This document shows positions 37,121-45,931 of a DNA stretch of 64,000 nucleotides, piece after piece; position 1 is the stretch's first letter, and each line of letters starts with the position of its first letter. Both the position numbers and the translations under genes were made by a program. The notes under the pieces were generated by a model. That model had not been told where the DNA came from. It was given only the letters and a program-made list of their open reading frames with translations, and searched no databases. Source of the stretch: an uncultured Prevotella sp. (lineage in GTDB: Bacteria; Bacteroidota; Bacteroidia; Bacteroidales; Bacteroidaceae); assembly GCA_900314935.1 (NCBI GenBank), contig OMXE01000012.1:1-64000 (forward strand), written 5' to 3'.

Positions 37121-38590
37121 TTATTTCGTTACACGGTAGTCGAGCGCAGGTTTTCTGTCACCGAGCAGTGGGACATATTTGAAGTCGGGTCCCACCGATT
37201 GCCTGAATTCATCCTTCACGGTCTGGAGGAGTTTGGCATCTGTGAACAGTTCGATAGCACTCAGGACAAACACCCTACTGGCGTTCAGCAGTCCTTTGGT
37301 GCCAATGGTGGTGCCATCAACAGCTACGTTCTGCCAGCTATGCCCCGGACTGCCTGGGGCGAAGGTGGCGGCACCGAAGCTTGCCAAGGGTACCACCCAC
37401 GACACATCACCTACATCACTACTGCCACCACTGCCTTCCTTGGGGAACTCGGCCAGCGGCTGCACCTTGGCCGCCTGACTGATGATAGAGTCTGGATTAC
37501 CAGTAGCACGGATCACCCCTTCAACTAGCTTGCGCTCACGTTCATCGTAGATGACACCACCCACTGCTTCCAGGTTTCTTTGAATGACTTTAGAGAGCGT
37601 CCTGTTGTGCAGGCGCTCGTAAGTTCCTGCCACGATCTCTTTCTCCACACGGGTCTGCGTTCCTTTGGCAGCACCAACGGCAGCCGAATCAATCCACTCG
37701 GTAAGGGTGTTCAGGATGTCACGCTTAGGACTACGGATATAGTAAGATACACGGGCATACTCTGGTACTACATTGGGCGCGAAACCACCATCGGGAATGA
37801 CGTAATGGATACGAGAAGAGGTAGGCACATGTTCGCGCAGCAGATTCACCATGTAGTCGAACGCCTCAACAGCATCGAGAGCCGAACGTCCTTTCCATGG
37901 ATTACCTGCAGCATGAGCAGCTTTTCCATAGAACTTGTAATCAACCATTACCATGGCAGTACCGCCATTAGTGGATACGGCATTCACACTGGAGGGATGC
38001 CAGTCGAGTACCGCATCAACGCCATCGAACAATCCTTCGCGTACAAGATACACCTTACCAGCGCCACCCTCCTCAGCAGGAGAACCGTAGATCTTGATGG
38101 TTCCACTGAGATGATTGGCAGTAAGCCACTTACTCAGTGATACAGCAGCAGCGGTAGAGGCCACCCCGAGGGTGTTATGACCGCAGCCATGACCCGAGCC
38201 ATTCTCTATGAGTGGCTTACGATAAGGAACAGTATCTTGAGAAAGTCCTGGCAAGGCGTCGAACTCTGACAGGAAGCCAATGACGGGCTTTCCGCTACCG
38301 AAAGTAGCTACGTAGGCTGTAGGCATACCAGCCACACCTTCCTCGATGGTAAAGCCATTCTCGCGCAGGTGCTGCTTCAGCAGTTCGCTACTGTGGGTTT
38401 CGAGGAATCCCAGTTCGGGCTCAGCCCAGATGGCTTTCTGGAGCTTATCGTAGGTCTCGAAATGCTCGTTTATATACTTGATGGCCACATTGTTCTTTGC
38501 GTTCTTTGCCGTCTTGTTTCCTTTACTCCCTGCCCATGCATTTGAGGCAAGGAGAGTGGCAAATGCCAGTAATGCGATTGTTTTTTTCAT
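37121..38590 (-). CDS. M20-family amidohydrolase (AbgB-like), exported
   Basis: A 489-residue zinc hydrolase with a signal peptide (ending NAWA) and the M20 metal signatures GHGCGHN, AEEGGAGK and the C-terminal GHSWQNV. Relatives cleave N-acyl amino acids or p-aminobenzoyl-glutamate. It is the last gene of an operon of binding protein, SusC and SusD, 20 bases after susD. Because that operon has a sulfur-type dyad, a function in freeing sulfur amino acids from N-acyl conjugates is a hypothesis. The substrate is unknown. Confidence 0.83.
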   Translation of the reverse strand: MKKTIALLAFATLLASNAWAGSKGNKTAKNAKNNVAIKYINEHFETYDKLQKAIWAEPELGFLETHSSELLKQHLRENGFTIEEGVAGMPTAYVATFGSGKPVIGFLSEFDALPGLSQDTVPYRKPLIENGSGHGCGHNTLGVASTAAAVSLSKWLTANHLSGTIKIYGSPAEEGGAGKVYLVREGLFDGVDAVLDWHPSSVNAVSTNGGTAMVMVDYKFYGKAAHAAGNPWKGRSALDAVEAFDYMVNLLREHVPTSSRIHYVIPDGGFAPNVVPEYARVSYYIRSPKRDILNTLTEWIDSAAVGAAKGTQTRVEKEIVAGTYERLHNRTLSKVIQRNLEAVGGVIYDERERKLVEGVIRATGNPDSIISQAAKVQPLAEFPKEGSGGSSDVGDVSWVVPLASFGAATFAPGSPGHSWQNVAVDGTTIGTKGLLNASRVFVLSAIELFTDAKLLQTVKDEFRQSVGPDFKYVPLLGDRKPALDYRVTK

Positions 38591-38610
38591 CTTCGTATGT
38601 TGTTTTATGA

Positions 38611-39960
38611 TTAATAATTCGGATTCTGCTGGAGGTCACGGTCGGCCTCGATATCGTTGTATGGAATGGGGAACAGCTGCTGATGTTCGCTGATGCCGAG
38701 AACAGATACGGCACGACCTGTTCTTACCAAATCGAACCAGCGATGAGGCTCGATGGCAAATTCCACCCTGTTCTCATCCTCGATGGCCTGGATCACGTCC
38801 GACTGACTGAGCGATGCATCGAGTGCCGGTACGTGGGCCCGCTGACGGATGGTATTCAGGTCGGCTATCGCACCCTGAAGGTCGGTTCCCTGCTTCTTGG
38901 CCCTTGCCTCAGCACGGATGAGATAAGCCTCGGCTAAACGGAAAAGGATGACGTTATCGTCGGCTGAAGGACGATGATAGAGGGTTCCCACATAGTAGTC
39001 GGGTACCTGCGCAGACGACTGATCTGTATAGAAAATGCTTCTATCACCGCCAATGGAAGGATCAGCCAGCAGTTGCACCACCTCCTTCGAGGGTCCCCAC
39101 TCATGACGACCGCCATCGTTGGGTGACCGCCAGTAGGCACTCTGATCGTTGGTGAAGGAGGAAGAGAAAGCCAGTTCGAAAACGCTTTCCTGCGAAAGCT
39201 TTCCATTCAGCAGGTCACTGATGCTCCCCAAGGAGTAGGAGGCGTTATCAATGACCTTCGTGGCATACTCCTCAGCTTTCGTCCAGTCTTCAAGATAAAG
39301 CGAAACTCGCGCCAGGAGAGCTTCGGCCACACTGCGACTGACATGTACGCGGTCGTTGTTCTGACTCAGGTCGTCCAGCACACTGCTGATATCGTTGACC
39401 ACCTCTTGATAGACGGTCTTGGCCGGTGTCTGCTTGACACCGTCAAACTGAGTGGGAGAGTGGGTGGCCGACTTCACCAGAGGAACATTGCCCCAGGTGC
39501 GGGCCAGATCGAAGAAGGCAAGCGAACGCAGCACGGTTGCCTCGGCGATGATACGCTTGCGTTCACTGTCGGAAATAGCGTTCAGCGTCTGTGTCTTCTC
39601 AATCACCTGGTTGGCTTGGTTCACTGTGGCGTAGATGCCATACCATGCGTACGACAACAGTTGGTTCTCTGCACTGTACTGATGAGTATCGAAGTCGTAG
39701 TAGAAATTGAGCGAACCGGTCCAGGTAACATTATCGGATGCGAGGTTAACACCTGCATCGAAATAACGTCCGCCGTAATAGGCACTGGCTCCCAGACGAT
39801 GATAGACACCGTTTAAGGCCGACTTGGCTGATGACTCGTTGGTGATGACGGCCTCGTCGGAAATATAGTTGGCGGGCTCCTGCTCCAGGAAGTCGGAGCA
39901 TGCGGTCAGACTGAATACAAGGCCTGACACCAGAAGGGATGGAATGATATGCTGTTTCAT
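38611..39960 (-). CDS. SusD/RagB-like outer-membrane lipoprotein
   Basis: A 449-residue surface lipoprotein (signal ends LTAC, then SDFLEQEP) with the SusD pattern: tetratricopeptide-like helices early and the YLIRAEARAK, LNTIRQRA and NRVEFAIEPHRWFDLVRTG segments near the end. It lies over the SusC barrel as a lid and binds the nutrient. The gap to susC is 40 bases. The cargo is unknown, and no glycoside hydrolase sits in this operon, only an amidohydrolase, so the ligand may be a peptide- or amide-containing compound rather than a glycan. Confidence 0.93.
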   Translation of the reverse strand: MKQHIIPSLLVSGLVFSLTACSDFLEQEPANYISDEAVITNESSAKSALNGVYHRLGASAYYGGRYFDAGVNLASDNVTWTGSLNFYYDFDTHQYSAENQLLSYAWYGIYATVNQANQVIEKTQTLNAISDSERKRIIAEATVLRSLAFFDLARTWGNVPLVKSATHSPTQFDGVKQTPAKTVYQEVVNDISSVLDDLSQNNDRVHVSRSVAEALLARVSLYLEDWTKAEEYATKVIDNASYSLGSISDLLNGKLSQESVFELAFSSSFTNDQSAYWRSPNDGGRHEWGPSKEVVQLLADPSIGGDRSIFYTDQSSAQVPDYYVGTLYHRPSADDNVILFRLAEAYLIRAEARAKKQGTDLQGAIADLNTIRQRAHVPALDASLSQSDVIQAIEDENRVEFAIEPHRWFDLVRTGRAVSVLGISEHQQLFPIPYNDIEADRDLQQNPNY

Positions 39961-40000
39961 ATTACTATGTCTTTATATTAATGATGTTACACGAATGGGG

Positions 40001-43000
40001 TTAAAGGGTAAGACTGGCGCCAAACACCACCTGACGTGGCTGGGGAGGGATGGCAAAATCAAGTCCTTGAACAGTACCATGGGTATAGTCGGCTGCCGTG
40101 TTACCCTCAGGATCAGCACCTGAATAGCCTGTGAAGGTGAGGAGGTTGGTGGCATTGACATAGATGCGCAGGCGCTCGATACCAGCCTTGGCCACGATCT
40201 TCTTGGGTAGTGTGTATCCTAACGATACGTTACGCAGACGAAGGAATGAACCATCCTCGAGGAACCTGCTGCTGGCAAAGCCGTTGTTGGAGCTACCGTC
40301 GGCATTGGGAAGCGTGGAGGCACGAGGAATGTCTGTGATGTCACCCGCCTTCTGCCAACGGTCCATCTGACTCTTCAACAATCCCCAGTTGGTACCGCGC
40401 ATGCCACCATGCTCCTGGAAGAAACGGTTCATGTTAAACACATCATTACCTACTGAGAAATAGAAGAAGATAGAGAGGTCGAACTGCCTCCAGCGGAAGT
40501 TGTTGGTGAGTCCACCTGTGAAGTCAGGCCATGCGTCGCCAACAATCTGACGGTCGGTTACCGTAATCTTACCATCAGTGTTCACATCGTCATAAACGGA
40601 GTTACCCGTCTGGGGATCAACATACAACTGTTTATAGAGCCAGAAGGAGTACATGGGCTTCCCTTCCTCCAGACGCACCCAGTCACGGTCGTATTGAGAG
40701 AACGACACCGGTAAGCGCTCAATGAGGTTGGCATTGTGGGCGATATTGAACGAAGTCTCCCAGTTGAAGTCCTTCTTCTGGATGTTCTTGGTGGTGATCT
40801 GGAACTCCACACCCTTGTTACTCATCTCTCCCGTATTGCTATAGGTTGATGAGAAACCTGTCTTACCAGGAATAGGCGTCGACAGCAGCAGGTCGTAGGT
40901 GTATTTGTTGTACACATCGAACTCAAACGATACACGACCTTTGAAGAACGAACCCTCAAGACCTACGTTCCACTGACGGGTGGTTTCCCATTTCAATTCA
41001 GGATTGGCCAGCTGGGTATGTAAGATACCTGACTCATCGTTATACACGCCGCCACCGTTCCAAAGACCCAGACTGGCGAAGTCGTCGATATTCTGGTTAC
41101 CGCTCCATCCGATGCTGGCCTTCACCTTCAGACCGTCGATGAACTTTAGGGGTTTCACCCATTTCTCCTCGGAGATGGTCCATGAGGCACCCACAGAGGG
41201 GAAGAGACCCCAACGGTGGTTCTTACCAAAGCGTGAAGAGGCATCGGCACGAAGGTTGGCATCGAGGGCGTAACGGTTAAGCAGACTGTAGTTGGCACCG
41301 CCGAACCATGACACAAGACTGTATGAAGAGAAAGCCGTAGAACCCGTGGTGATGGCGGCAGATGACAGTTCCTGTAGCAGATCGTCAGGGAAGCCTGAGC
41401 CGGAAATAGACTGAGAACGCAGTCCTGTATATTGTACGGAGTTACCCACGAAGGCGGCCAGTGAATGGATGCGCTTCAGCTCGGTGTTATAGTTCAGTAA
41501 CTGCTCTGCGGTAACGGTGTAGTTGGTCGTCGTAGCATCGGTAGCACTGCCGTTAGGCTGACCGTCGGCCAGCTGGGTGTTGAAATAACGCTTCTCGCGA
41601 TAGTTGTTGTAATCAAGACTAACGGATGATTTGAACTGCAGACCCTTAAGGATCTTCCAGGTCAGGGCAACATTATCTACTGAACGCAGACCATAGGTAT
41701 GGTGGTTACTGTTGTCGATTAGTGCATAGATATTGTCAAAGATACCATAGCGGGCATAGGAACCATCTTCATTGTATGGGTTGAGGAGTGTGCTGTGATG
41801 TACAGAGGCCTGAAGGATACCCTTAGGACTGTTGGCTATACGACTCAGTGAACGGCGAGTCCAAATCAAAGAGGTTCCTGTTGACAGGGAAACGTTCTTG
41901 TTGATGTCATGGTCAAGGTTCACCCTGAATCCCAATCGACTGAAGTCTTGTGTTCGCACAATGGCCTCCTGGTCGGTATATTCCGTACCGATATAGAAAC
42001 GGGTGCGGTCGTTACCACCTGAAACGGCGAGGTTGTAGTTCTGGATAGTGGCTGTACGGAAGATGACGTTCTGACGGTCGTAGGTGTTCTGCTCCTCAGG
42101 CAGTCCCAGTCCGCCATCGGCTTTTGAACGGTAGGGTATAAGGGCGGGATCCTTTCCATCGTTGATCCAAGCCTCGTTCAGAATCTGAGCCGTCTCAGGT
42201 CCGGTGGCAAGGTCCCATAGCTTAGCTGCCTTGGCAAAGCCATATTCGGCACTGAAGCTCACGCGAGTCTTTTGTTCCTTACTGCCGCGCTTGGTGGTGA
42301 CCAGTACGACACCGTTGGCACCTCTGGCACCATAGATGGCGGTAGCATTGGCATCCTTCAACACCTCGATCTTCTCGATATCATTAGGATTGAGATCGGT
42401 AAGGGCATTGATGGTCTGACCACCGTTGGCAATCGACTGCAGTGGCTGACTGTTGATGGGTACGCCATCGATGATGTATAAAGGATCATTACCGGCATTG
42501 ATGGAGGTGGTGCCACGTAATCTTACGAACACGCCAGAGCCCGGAGTACCAGAAGATCCTGAGATGATGACACCTGCTGCCTGACCTTGCAGTTGCTCGT
42601 TGAAGCCGGAGGCGGCAGTGGACGTGATGTCACTACCTTTCACAGAGGCTACAGAACCGGTCAGATTCTGTCGTTTCACCTGCGTGTAACCCAGCACAAC
42701 AACCTCATTCAGTCGGTTTGAGTTATCTATCAATGCGATCTCAACTGGCTCCTCGAAGTCATAGACATCCACATCGAGGGGGCGATAGCCTATAAATTCC
42801 ACACGGAGGGTCAAAGGCGCCTCCACCTTGGTCTGCAAAGAGAAGTTTCCGTCGATATCGGTTACTACGCCCTGACCCTTTTCACTCTTGACGATGACAG
42901 AGGCTCCAATGAGCGATTCGCCAGTGCGAACATCAGAGATATGACCTGTAATCAGGTTCTGCGAGAAAGCCAACAGAGGGCTAATCGCAACGAATGTTGC

Positions 43001-43021
43001 AATAAACAATCTTTTTACCAT
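40001..43021 (-). CDS. SusC/RagA TonB-linked outer-membrane transporter
   Basis: A 1006-residue TonB-dependent transporter. It has a signal peptide (ends LAFSQ), a carboxypeptidase-like N-terminal domain (about 25-105), a plug with the GTPGSGVFVRLRGTTSINAGNDPLYIIDGVP family motif, and a barrel ending in a C-terminal FGASLTL strand. It imports the ligand caught by SusD. The leader of 143 bases from the binding-protein gene contains three spaced palindromes (43070-43128). No ECF sigma/anti-sigma pair accompanies it, so control is probably from the operon promoter. Confidence 0.95.
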   Translation of the reverse strand: MVKRLFIATFVAISPLLAFSQNLITGHISDVRTGESLIGASVIVKSEKGQGVVTDIDGNFSLQTKVEAPLTLRVEFIGYRPLDVDVYDFEEPVEIALIDNSNRLNEVVVLGYTQVKRQNLTGSVASVKGSDITSTAASGFNEQLQGQAAGVIISGSSGTPGSGVFVRLRGTTSINAGNDPLYIIDGVPINSQPLQSIANGGQTINALTDLNPNDIEKIEVLKDANATAIYGARGANGVVLVTTKRGSKEQKTRVSFSAEYGFAKAAKLWDLATGPETAQILNEAWINDGKDPALIPYRSKADGGLGLPEEQNTYDRQNVIFRTATIQNYNLAVSGGNDRTRFYIGTEYTDQEAIVRTQDFSRLGFRVNLDHDINKNVSLSTGTSLIWTRRSLSRIANSPKGILQASVHHSTLLNPYNEDGSYARYGIFDNIYALIDNSNHHTYGLRSVDNVALTWKILKGLQFKSSVSLDYNNYREKRYFNTQLADGQPNGSATDATTTNYTVTAEQLLNYNTELKRIHSLAAFVGNSVQYTGLRSQSISGSGFPDDLLQELSSAAITTGSTAFSSYSLVSWFGGANYSLLNRYALDANLRADASSRFGKNHRWGLFPSVGASWTISEEKWVKPLKFIDGLKVKASIGWSGNQNIDDFASLGLWNGGGVYNDESGILHTQLANPELKWETTRQWNVGLEGSFFKGRVSFEFDVYNKYTYDLLLSTPIPGKTGFSSTYSNTGEMSNKGVEFQITTKNIQKKDFNWETSFNIAHNANLIERLPVSFSQYDRDWVRLEEGKPMYSFWLYKQLYVDPQTGNSVYDDVNTDGKITVTDRQIVGDAWPDFTGGLTNNFRWRQFDLSIFFYFSVGNDVFNMNRFFQEHGGMRGTNWGLLKSQMDRWQKAGDITDIPRASTLPNADGSSNNGFASSRFLEDGSFLRLRNVSLGYTLPKKIVAKAGIERLRIYVNATNLLTFTGYSGADPEGNTAADYTHGTVQGLDFAIPPQPRQVVFGASLTL

Positions 43022-43069
43022 AAAACTATTACCTTTTTTTGTTTATCTAAGCTATTCTTGTTCTTTTTG

Positions 43070-43128
43070 TTCCCATGTTGGGAATATTTTATTCCCACGT
43101 TGGGAACAATTTATTCCCATGCTGGGAA
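43070..43128. repeat. Three palindromes at exactly 22-base spacing
   Basis: The 15-base palindrome TTCCCAnGnTGGGAA occurs at 43070-43084, 43092-43106 and 43114-43128. Each spacer is seven bases of AT-rich sequence. The array lies in the leader between the binding-protein gene and susC. Confidence 0.9.
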
Positions 43129-43164
43129 CATCATTTGCGATGAATCATGCGGGTGTTCAAATTC

Positions 43165-44097
43165 CTAATTCTGTGCAGTAAGTGAGTTATTGATTTTTTC
43201 TTTCTCTATCTGTGCCACTTTGTTGTCCAGATTCAACAGTCCGTATTCATGGTTATATTTCGTACCATTGGTAAGCACCCACTGCAGGAACTTGTTCAGG
43301 GCCTCGTCACCCTCGTTGTAGCTCACTCCGATCTTCTCGATAGCTACTTCCGACACCCTGTCGTTTTCCAGGATGGTAATGAGCTCATCCAGTGTGGCTT
43401 TATCGGAGAAGTTCTCTTCGAGGTTCTTCTTCACGTCAATGCCGATGATGGAGAGATCACTCTTTACATGTCGGCTCTGCAGGTCGAAGATATTAGGCAG
43501 GGCGTTGAACGATACACCGAGCGGATCCTTTGCCAAGGCAGTGTTCAGGAAGAGATCATCTCCCGAGATGCGCTTGCCGCGGAAATTACTTCTCTCCTCA
43601 CCGAAGTTATGGGCGAACGATGAGGCCACAGAAGTAGCGTTACTACCACTATATATAACAAGTTGTTCAAACTGCTTGATCTTCTTCACGTCCTCATCGA
43701 ATTCATCATCGAGGAAGAAAAGCTGCTTTAGCTTCTTCGAGTTCAGGTGCTTGCCTTCCAGCACTTTGGCAGCCTCACTACCGCTGGCTGTGATAGGCAG
43801 CACGGCGAACTCTCCAAAATAAACAATATGGCTAAAGTCTTTTGTATTACTCTCTTGATTGTCAAAAACGATATTCAGGTCTATGCTACCCTGATTCTGA
43901 TTACCTTTGGCGATCTGGAACTCTACGCCAGGTTGTGTTTTTGCATATTCTGTGATCCACTTCTCTACCAGCGGGCGGGCAAAACGTGGAGCTTTCACGT
44001 AGCGCACACTGCTCGTGTTGGTAGAATTACCCTCAGCCCAAATATGACTGATATTGATACTCAATAATACTGCTATTGCCAATGCTATTCTTTTCAT
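43165..44097 (-). CDS. Periplasmic PBP-like binding protein
   Basis: A 310-residue exported protein (signal peptide ending IWA) with a fold resembling PstS/sulfate-type binding proteins: a first lobe with FVAVLPITASGSEA-like region and a later SGSNATSVASSFAHNFGEE loop. A precise family is not certain. It opens the SusC/SusD/amidohydrolase operon and carries the sulfur dyad promoter. The gene could encode a receptor for the imported compound, or a sensor. Its tail (KEKINNSLTAQN) is helical. Confidence 0.6.
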   Translation of the reverse strand: MKRIALAIAVLLSINISHIWAEGNSTNTSSVRYVKAPRFARPLVEKWITEYAKTQPGVEFQIAKGNQNQGSIDLNIVFDNQESNTKDFSHIVYFGEFAVLPITASGSEAAKVLEGKHLNSKKLKQLFFLDDEFDEDVKKIKQFEQLVIYSGSNATSVASSFAHNFGEERSNFRGKRISGDDLFLNTALAKDPLGVSFNALPNIFDLQSRHVKSDLSIIGIDVKKNLEENFSDKATLDELITILENDRVSEVAIEKIGVSYNEGDEALNKFLQWVLTNGTKYNHEYGLLNLDNKVAQIEKEKINNSLTAQN

Positions 44098-44242
44098 GAC
44101 CTTTATTTTTTATTTTGTTTATACCTATTATATATACGCTCTCTCTCCTTGTCATTGCCATCATACAACAGCAACAACATCCTTGCATTTGCATTCGATT
44201 CATTGTCTTCATAACTCAATCATATTGTTTAAAATCACGCTG

Positions 44243-44313
44243 CAAAGATACGGTGATTCCGGCATACCCACAATCCCGATGATGTGGCATTTCATATACC
44301 GCATATATGGTAG
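44243..44313 (-). promoter_or_regulatory. SusC-operon promoter with the sulfur-regulon dyad
   Basis: Minus-strand TATCTTTG (44250-44243) has ATTG 20 bases upstream (44274-44271). The dyad TACC-N8-GGTA (44296-44313 with flanks, plus strand ATACC-N8-GGTAG) has its GGTA start exactly 50 bases upstream of the -7. The GGGATTG block before the -33 is shared with cysK and the dsrE promoter. Confidence 0.75.
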
Positions 44314-44330
44314 GTGTCCTTCATAAACAC

Positions 44331-44393
44331 AAAAAAAGCGATGCGTCGCGCATGGAAACTTTAACCGACAACAGTTTCAAACGGACGCATCGC
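44331..44393 (-). terminator. Long hairpin terminator after the sulfur-carrier operon
   Basis: GCGATGCGTC (44338-44347) pairs with GACGCATCGC (44384-44393), and GAAACT pairs with AGTTTC inside. On the minus strand the hairpin is followed by TTTTTTTGTG, so it ends the HcyS-HcyF-HcyD-like operon. Confidence 0.75.
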
Positions 44394-44455
44394 GCAATAA
44401 TAATTGTCAATTGTAAATAATCAATTTTCAATTATCAATTCTCAATTTTCAATTT

Positions 44456-44845
44456 TCATAAGTGTACTTCCTTATCTACCACCTCTCCATTCAGAATCTT
44501 GAAGGAGTTCAGTTTCGGTTCTCCGTCAAGTAGTGAGAGGATGGCATATCGGATGGTAGGGTCATTTGCCAGGCGCAGGTCTTCTTGTGAAGGCCGTGAT
44601 GGTGAGGCAGGATGACTGTGCCAGTTGGCCAGGATCTTCAATCCCTTTTCACGAGCATAACGCAGGGCAGCAAACTGGTCCTTGGGTGCGAAGGAGAAGT
44701 GTTCCGACGAGTGGTCGATGTTCTCCATCCAGTAGTTCTCTATGACTTCGTCGCCATTCCCCAGCAGATAACCGCACGACTCATTCGGTGCATCTTTTTC
44801 CGCCTGTTCAATCAGTTCATCTATGATGTTCTGTGGAATCTTCAT
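44456..44845 (-). CDS. JAMM metalloprotease, Mec/HcyD-like
   Basis: A 129-residue protein with the JAMM zinc signature: Glu22, then His76-x-His78-x10-Asp89, with Ser86 in the PSxxD element (HSHPASPSRPS). Enzymes of this type trim the tail of small sulfur-carrier proteins, exposing the C-terminal Gly-Gly. Next to it are an E1-like adenylyltransferase and a carrier that ends GGGNLK, exactly the substrate such a protease needs. The likely reaction is removal of the last residues of that carrier. It closes the operon. Confidence 0.88.
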   Translation of the reverse strand: MKIPQNIIDELIEQAEKDAPNESCGYLLGNGDEVIENYWMENIDHSSEHFSFAPKDQFAALRYAREKGLKILANWHSHPASPSRPSQEDLRLANDPTIRYAILSLLDGEPKLNSFKILNGEVVDKEVHL

Positions 44846-44866
44846 TTAATGTTTAATCTTTAATCT

Positions 44867-45673
44867 TTAATGTTTCAAATCGCACGCCGCCTGTTCGTAA
44901 TCTATCAAATGGTCGATGGTGGGATTCGAGCCGCAGATGGCGCACGAGTCACGATGCTTCACGGGCACAGTACGGAACTGCATGGTCTTGGCATCGAAAG
45001 TCAGCAGACGGTTTGTGAGCAACTCTCCCACACCAGTAAAGTATTTCAATGTCTCGGCGGCCTGAATGGTACCTAACATTCCTGCGATGGCGCCCAACAC
45101 ACCAGCTTGCGAACAGGTGGGTACTGCACCCACGGGTGGCGGTTCCTTGAACATACAGCGGTAGCAGGCAGTACCAGGAAGGTGCGTGAATGTCTGACCG
45201 TTGAAGCGCAGGATACCGCCATGCGAGAATGGCTTACCAGCCATTACGCACGCATCGTTGATGAGGAACTTCACGGGAAAGTTATCGGTACCATCCACCA
45301 CGAAGTCGTATTCCTTGATGATATCCAGTGCGTTCGATGAGTCGAGGAACTCATAATAGGTGTCCACCTTTACATCGGGATTGATGGCCTTGATTTTTTC
45401 TTCAGCACTCTTCACCTTTGGTACCCCTACGTCTTTGGTGAAATGAATCACCTGTCGCTGCAGATTACTCAAATCCACCACATCAGCATCCACGATACCG
45501 ATACGTCCGATACCGGCTGCTGCCAGGTATAGACTCGCGGGAGCACCCAGGCCGCCGGCACCCACCACGAGTACGCGCGCGTTCATAATCTTTTCTTGTC
45601 CCTCAACACCTACATCCTGCAGTAGGATGTGTCGTGAGTATCGCTGTATCTGTTCTTCTGTAAAATCAATCAT
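44867..45673 (-). CDS. MoeB/ThiF-like adenylyltransferase, HcyF-like
   Basis: A 268-residue E1-like enzyme. Landmarks are the RYSRHILLQDVG lead, the nucleotide loop GAGGLGAPASLYL at 38-50, the DTDN-type loop (DFVVDGTDNFPVKF), the CYRCMFKE zinc pair and a second zinc pair near the end (CAICG). It activates the C-terminal glycine of a sulfur carrier by adenylation. It lacks a rhodanese domain, so sulfur must come from elsewhere, for example the TusA and desulfurase genes across the promoter gap. It lies between the carrier gene and the JAMM gene. Confidence 0.9.
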   Translation of the reverse strand: MIDFTEEQIQRYSRHILLQDVGVEGQEKIMNARVLVVGAGGLGAPASLYLAAAGIGRIGIVDADVVDLSNLQRQVIHFTKDVGVPKVKSAEEKIKAINPDVKVDTYYEFLDSSNALDIIKEYDFVVDGTDNFPVKFLINDACVMAGKPFSHGGILRFNGQTFTHLPGTACYRCMFKEPPPVGAVPTCSQAGVLGAIAGMLGTIQAAETLKYFTGVGELLTNRLLTFDAKTMQFRTVPVKHRDSCAICGSNPTIDHLIDYEQAACDLKH

Positions 45674-45711
45674 AATACTATAGCGGTAGCAAATTATTCA
45701 CTTTTCACTTT

Positions 45712-45927
45712 TCACTTGAGATTGCCTCCTCCCATGAAGTACAGGAAGTCAACCTTGTCACCCTCCTTCAGCTGGATAGCGTCCCAGTCCTCGCGCTCGG
45801 CAAACTCCTCGTTTACCTGCACGCTGACCATCTCTGGCTGCTGTACATTACTGTTATTGATCAGTTCACTCACGCTGAGCGGCAGACTAATTTCCTGCGC
45901 GTCTCCATTTACATAAATCTTTGCCAT
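45712..45927 (-). CDS. ThiS/MoaD-like sulfur carrier with a C-terminal tail, HcyS-like
   Basis: A 71-residue ubiquitin-fold protein (MAKIYVNGDAQEISLPLS). It ends GGGNLK: Gly66-Gly67-Gly68 then Asn69, Leu70 and Lys71. Known carriers of this kind (CysO, HcyS) need a protease to expose the terminal Gly-Gly before thiocarboxylation, and the JAMM gene downstream could do this. The carrier would then feed sulfide to a PLP sulfhydrylase. It heads the operon and shares its leader design with the divergent dsrE gene. Confidence 0.87.
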   Translation of the reverse strand: MAKIYVNGDAQEISLPLSVSELINNSNVQQPEMVSVQVNEEFAEREDWDAIQLKEGDKVDFLYFMGGGNLK

Positions 45928-45931
45928 ATAA

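Larger units (their letters stand above)
44098..44455. other. Gap with the operon promoter and a long terminator hairpin
   Basis: No gene is visible in this 358-base gap. It holds the promoter of the binding-protein operon (44243-44313) and the large hairpin 44331-44393 that stops the sulfur-carrier operon. From 44400 to 44455 it consists of the AT-rich repeat 'caattttcaattatcaattctc'. Confidence 0.75.

Noticed and set aside
43070..43128. A CRISPR array
   Set aside because: Only three 15-base palindromes with seven-base spacers and no cas genes; units and spacers are far too short.
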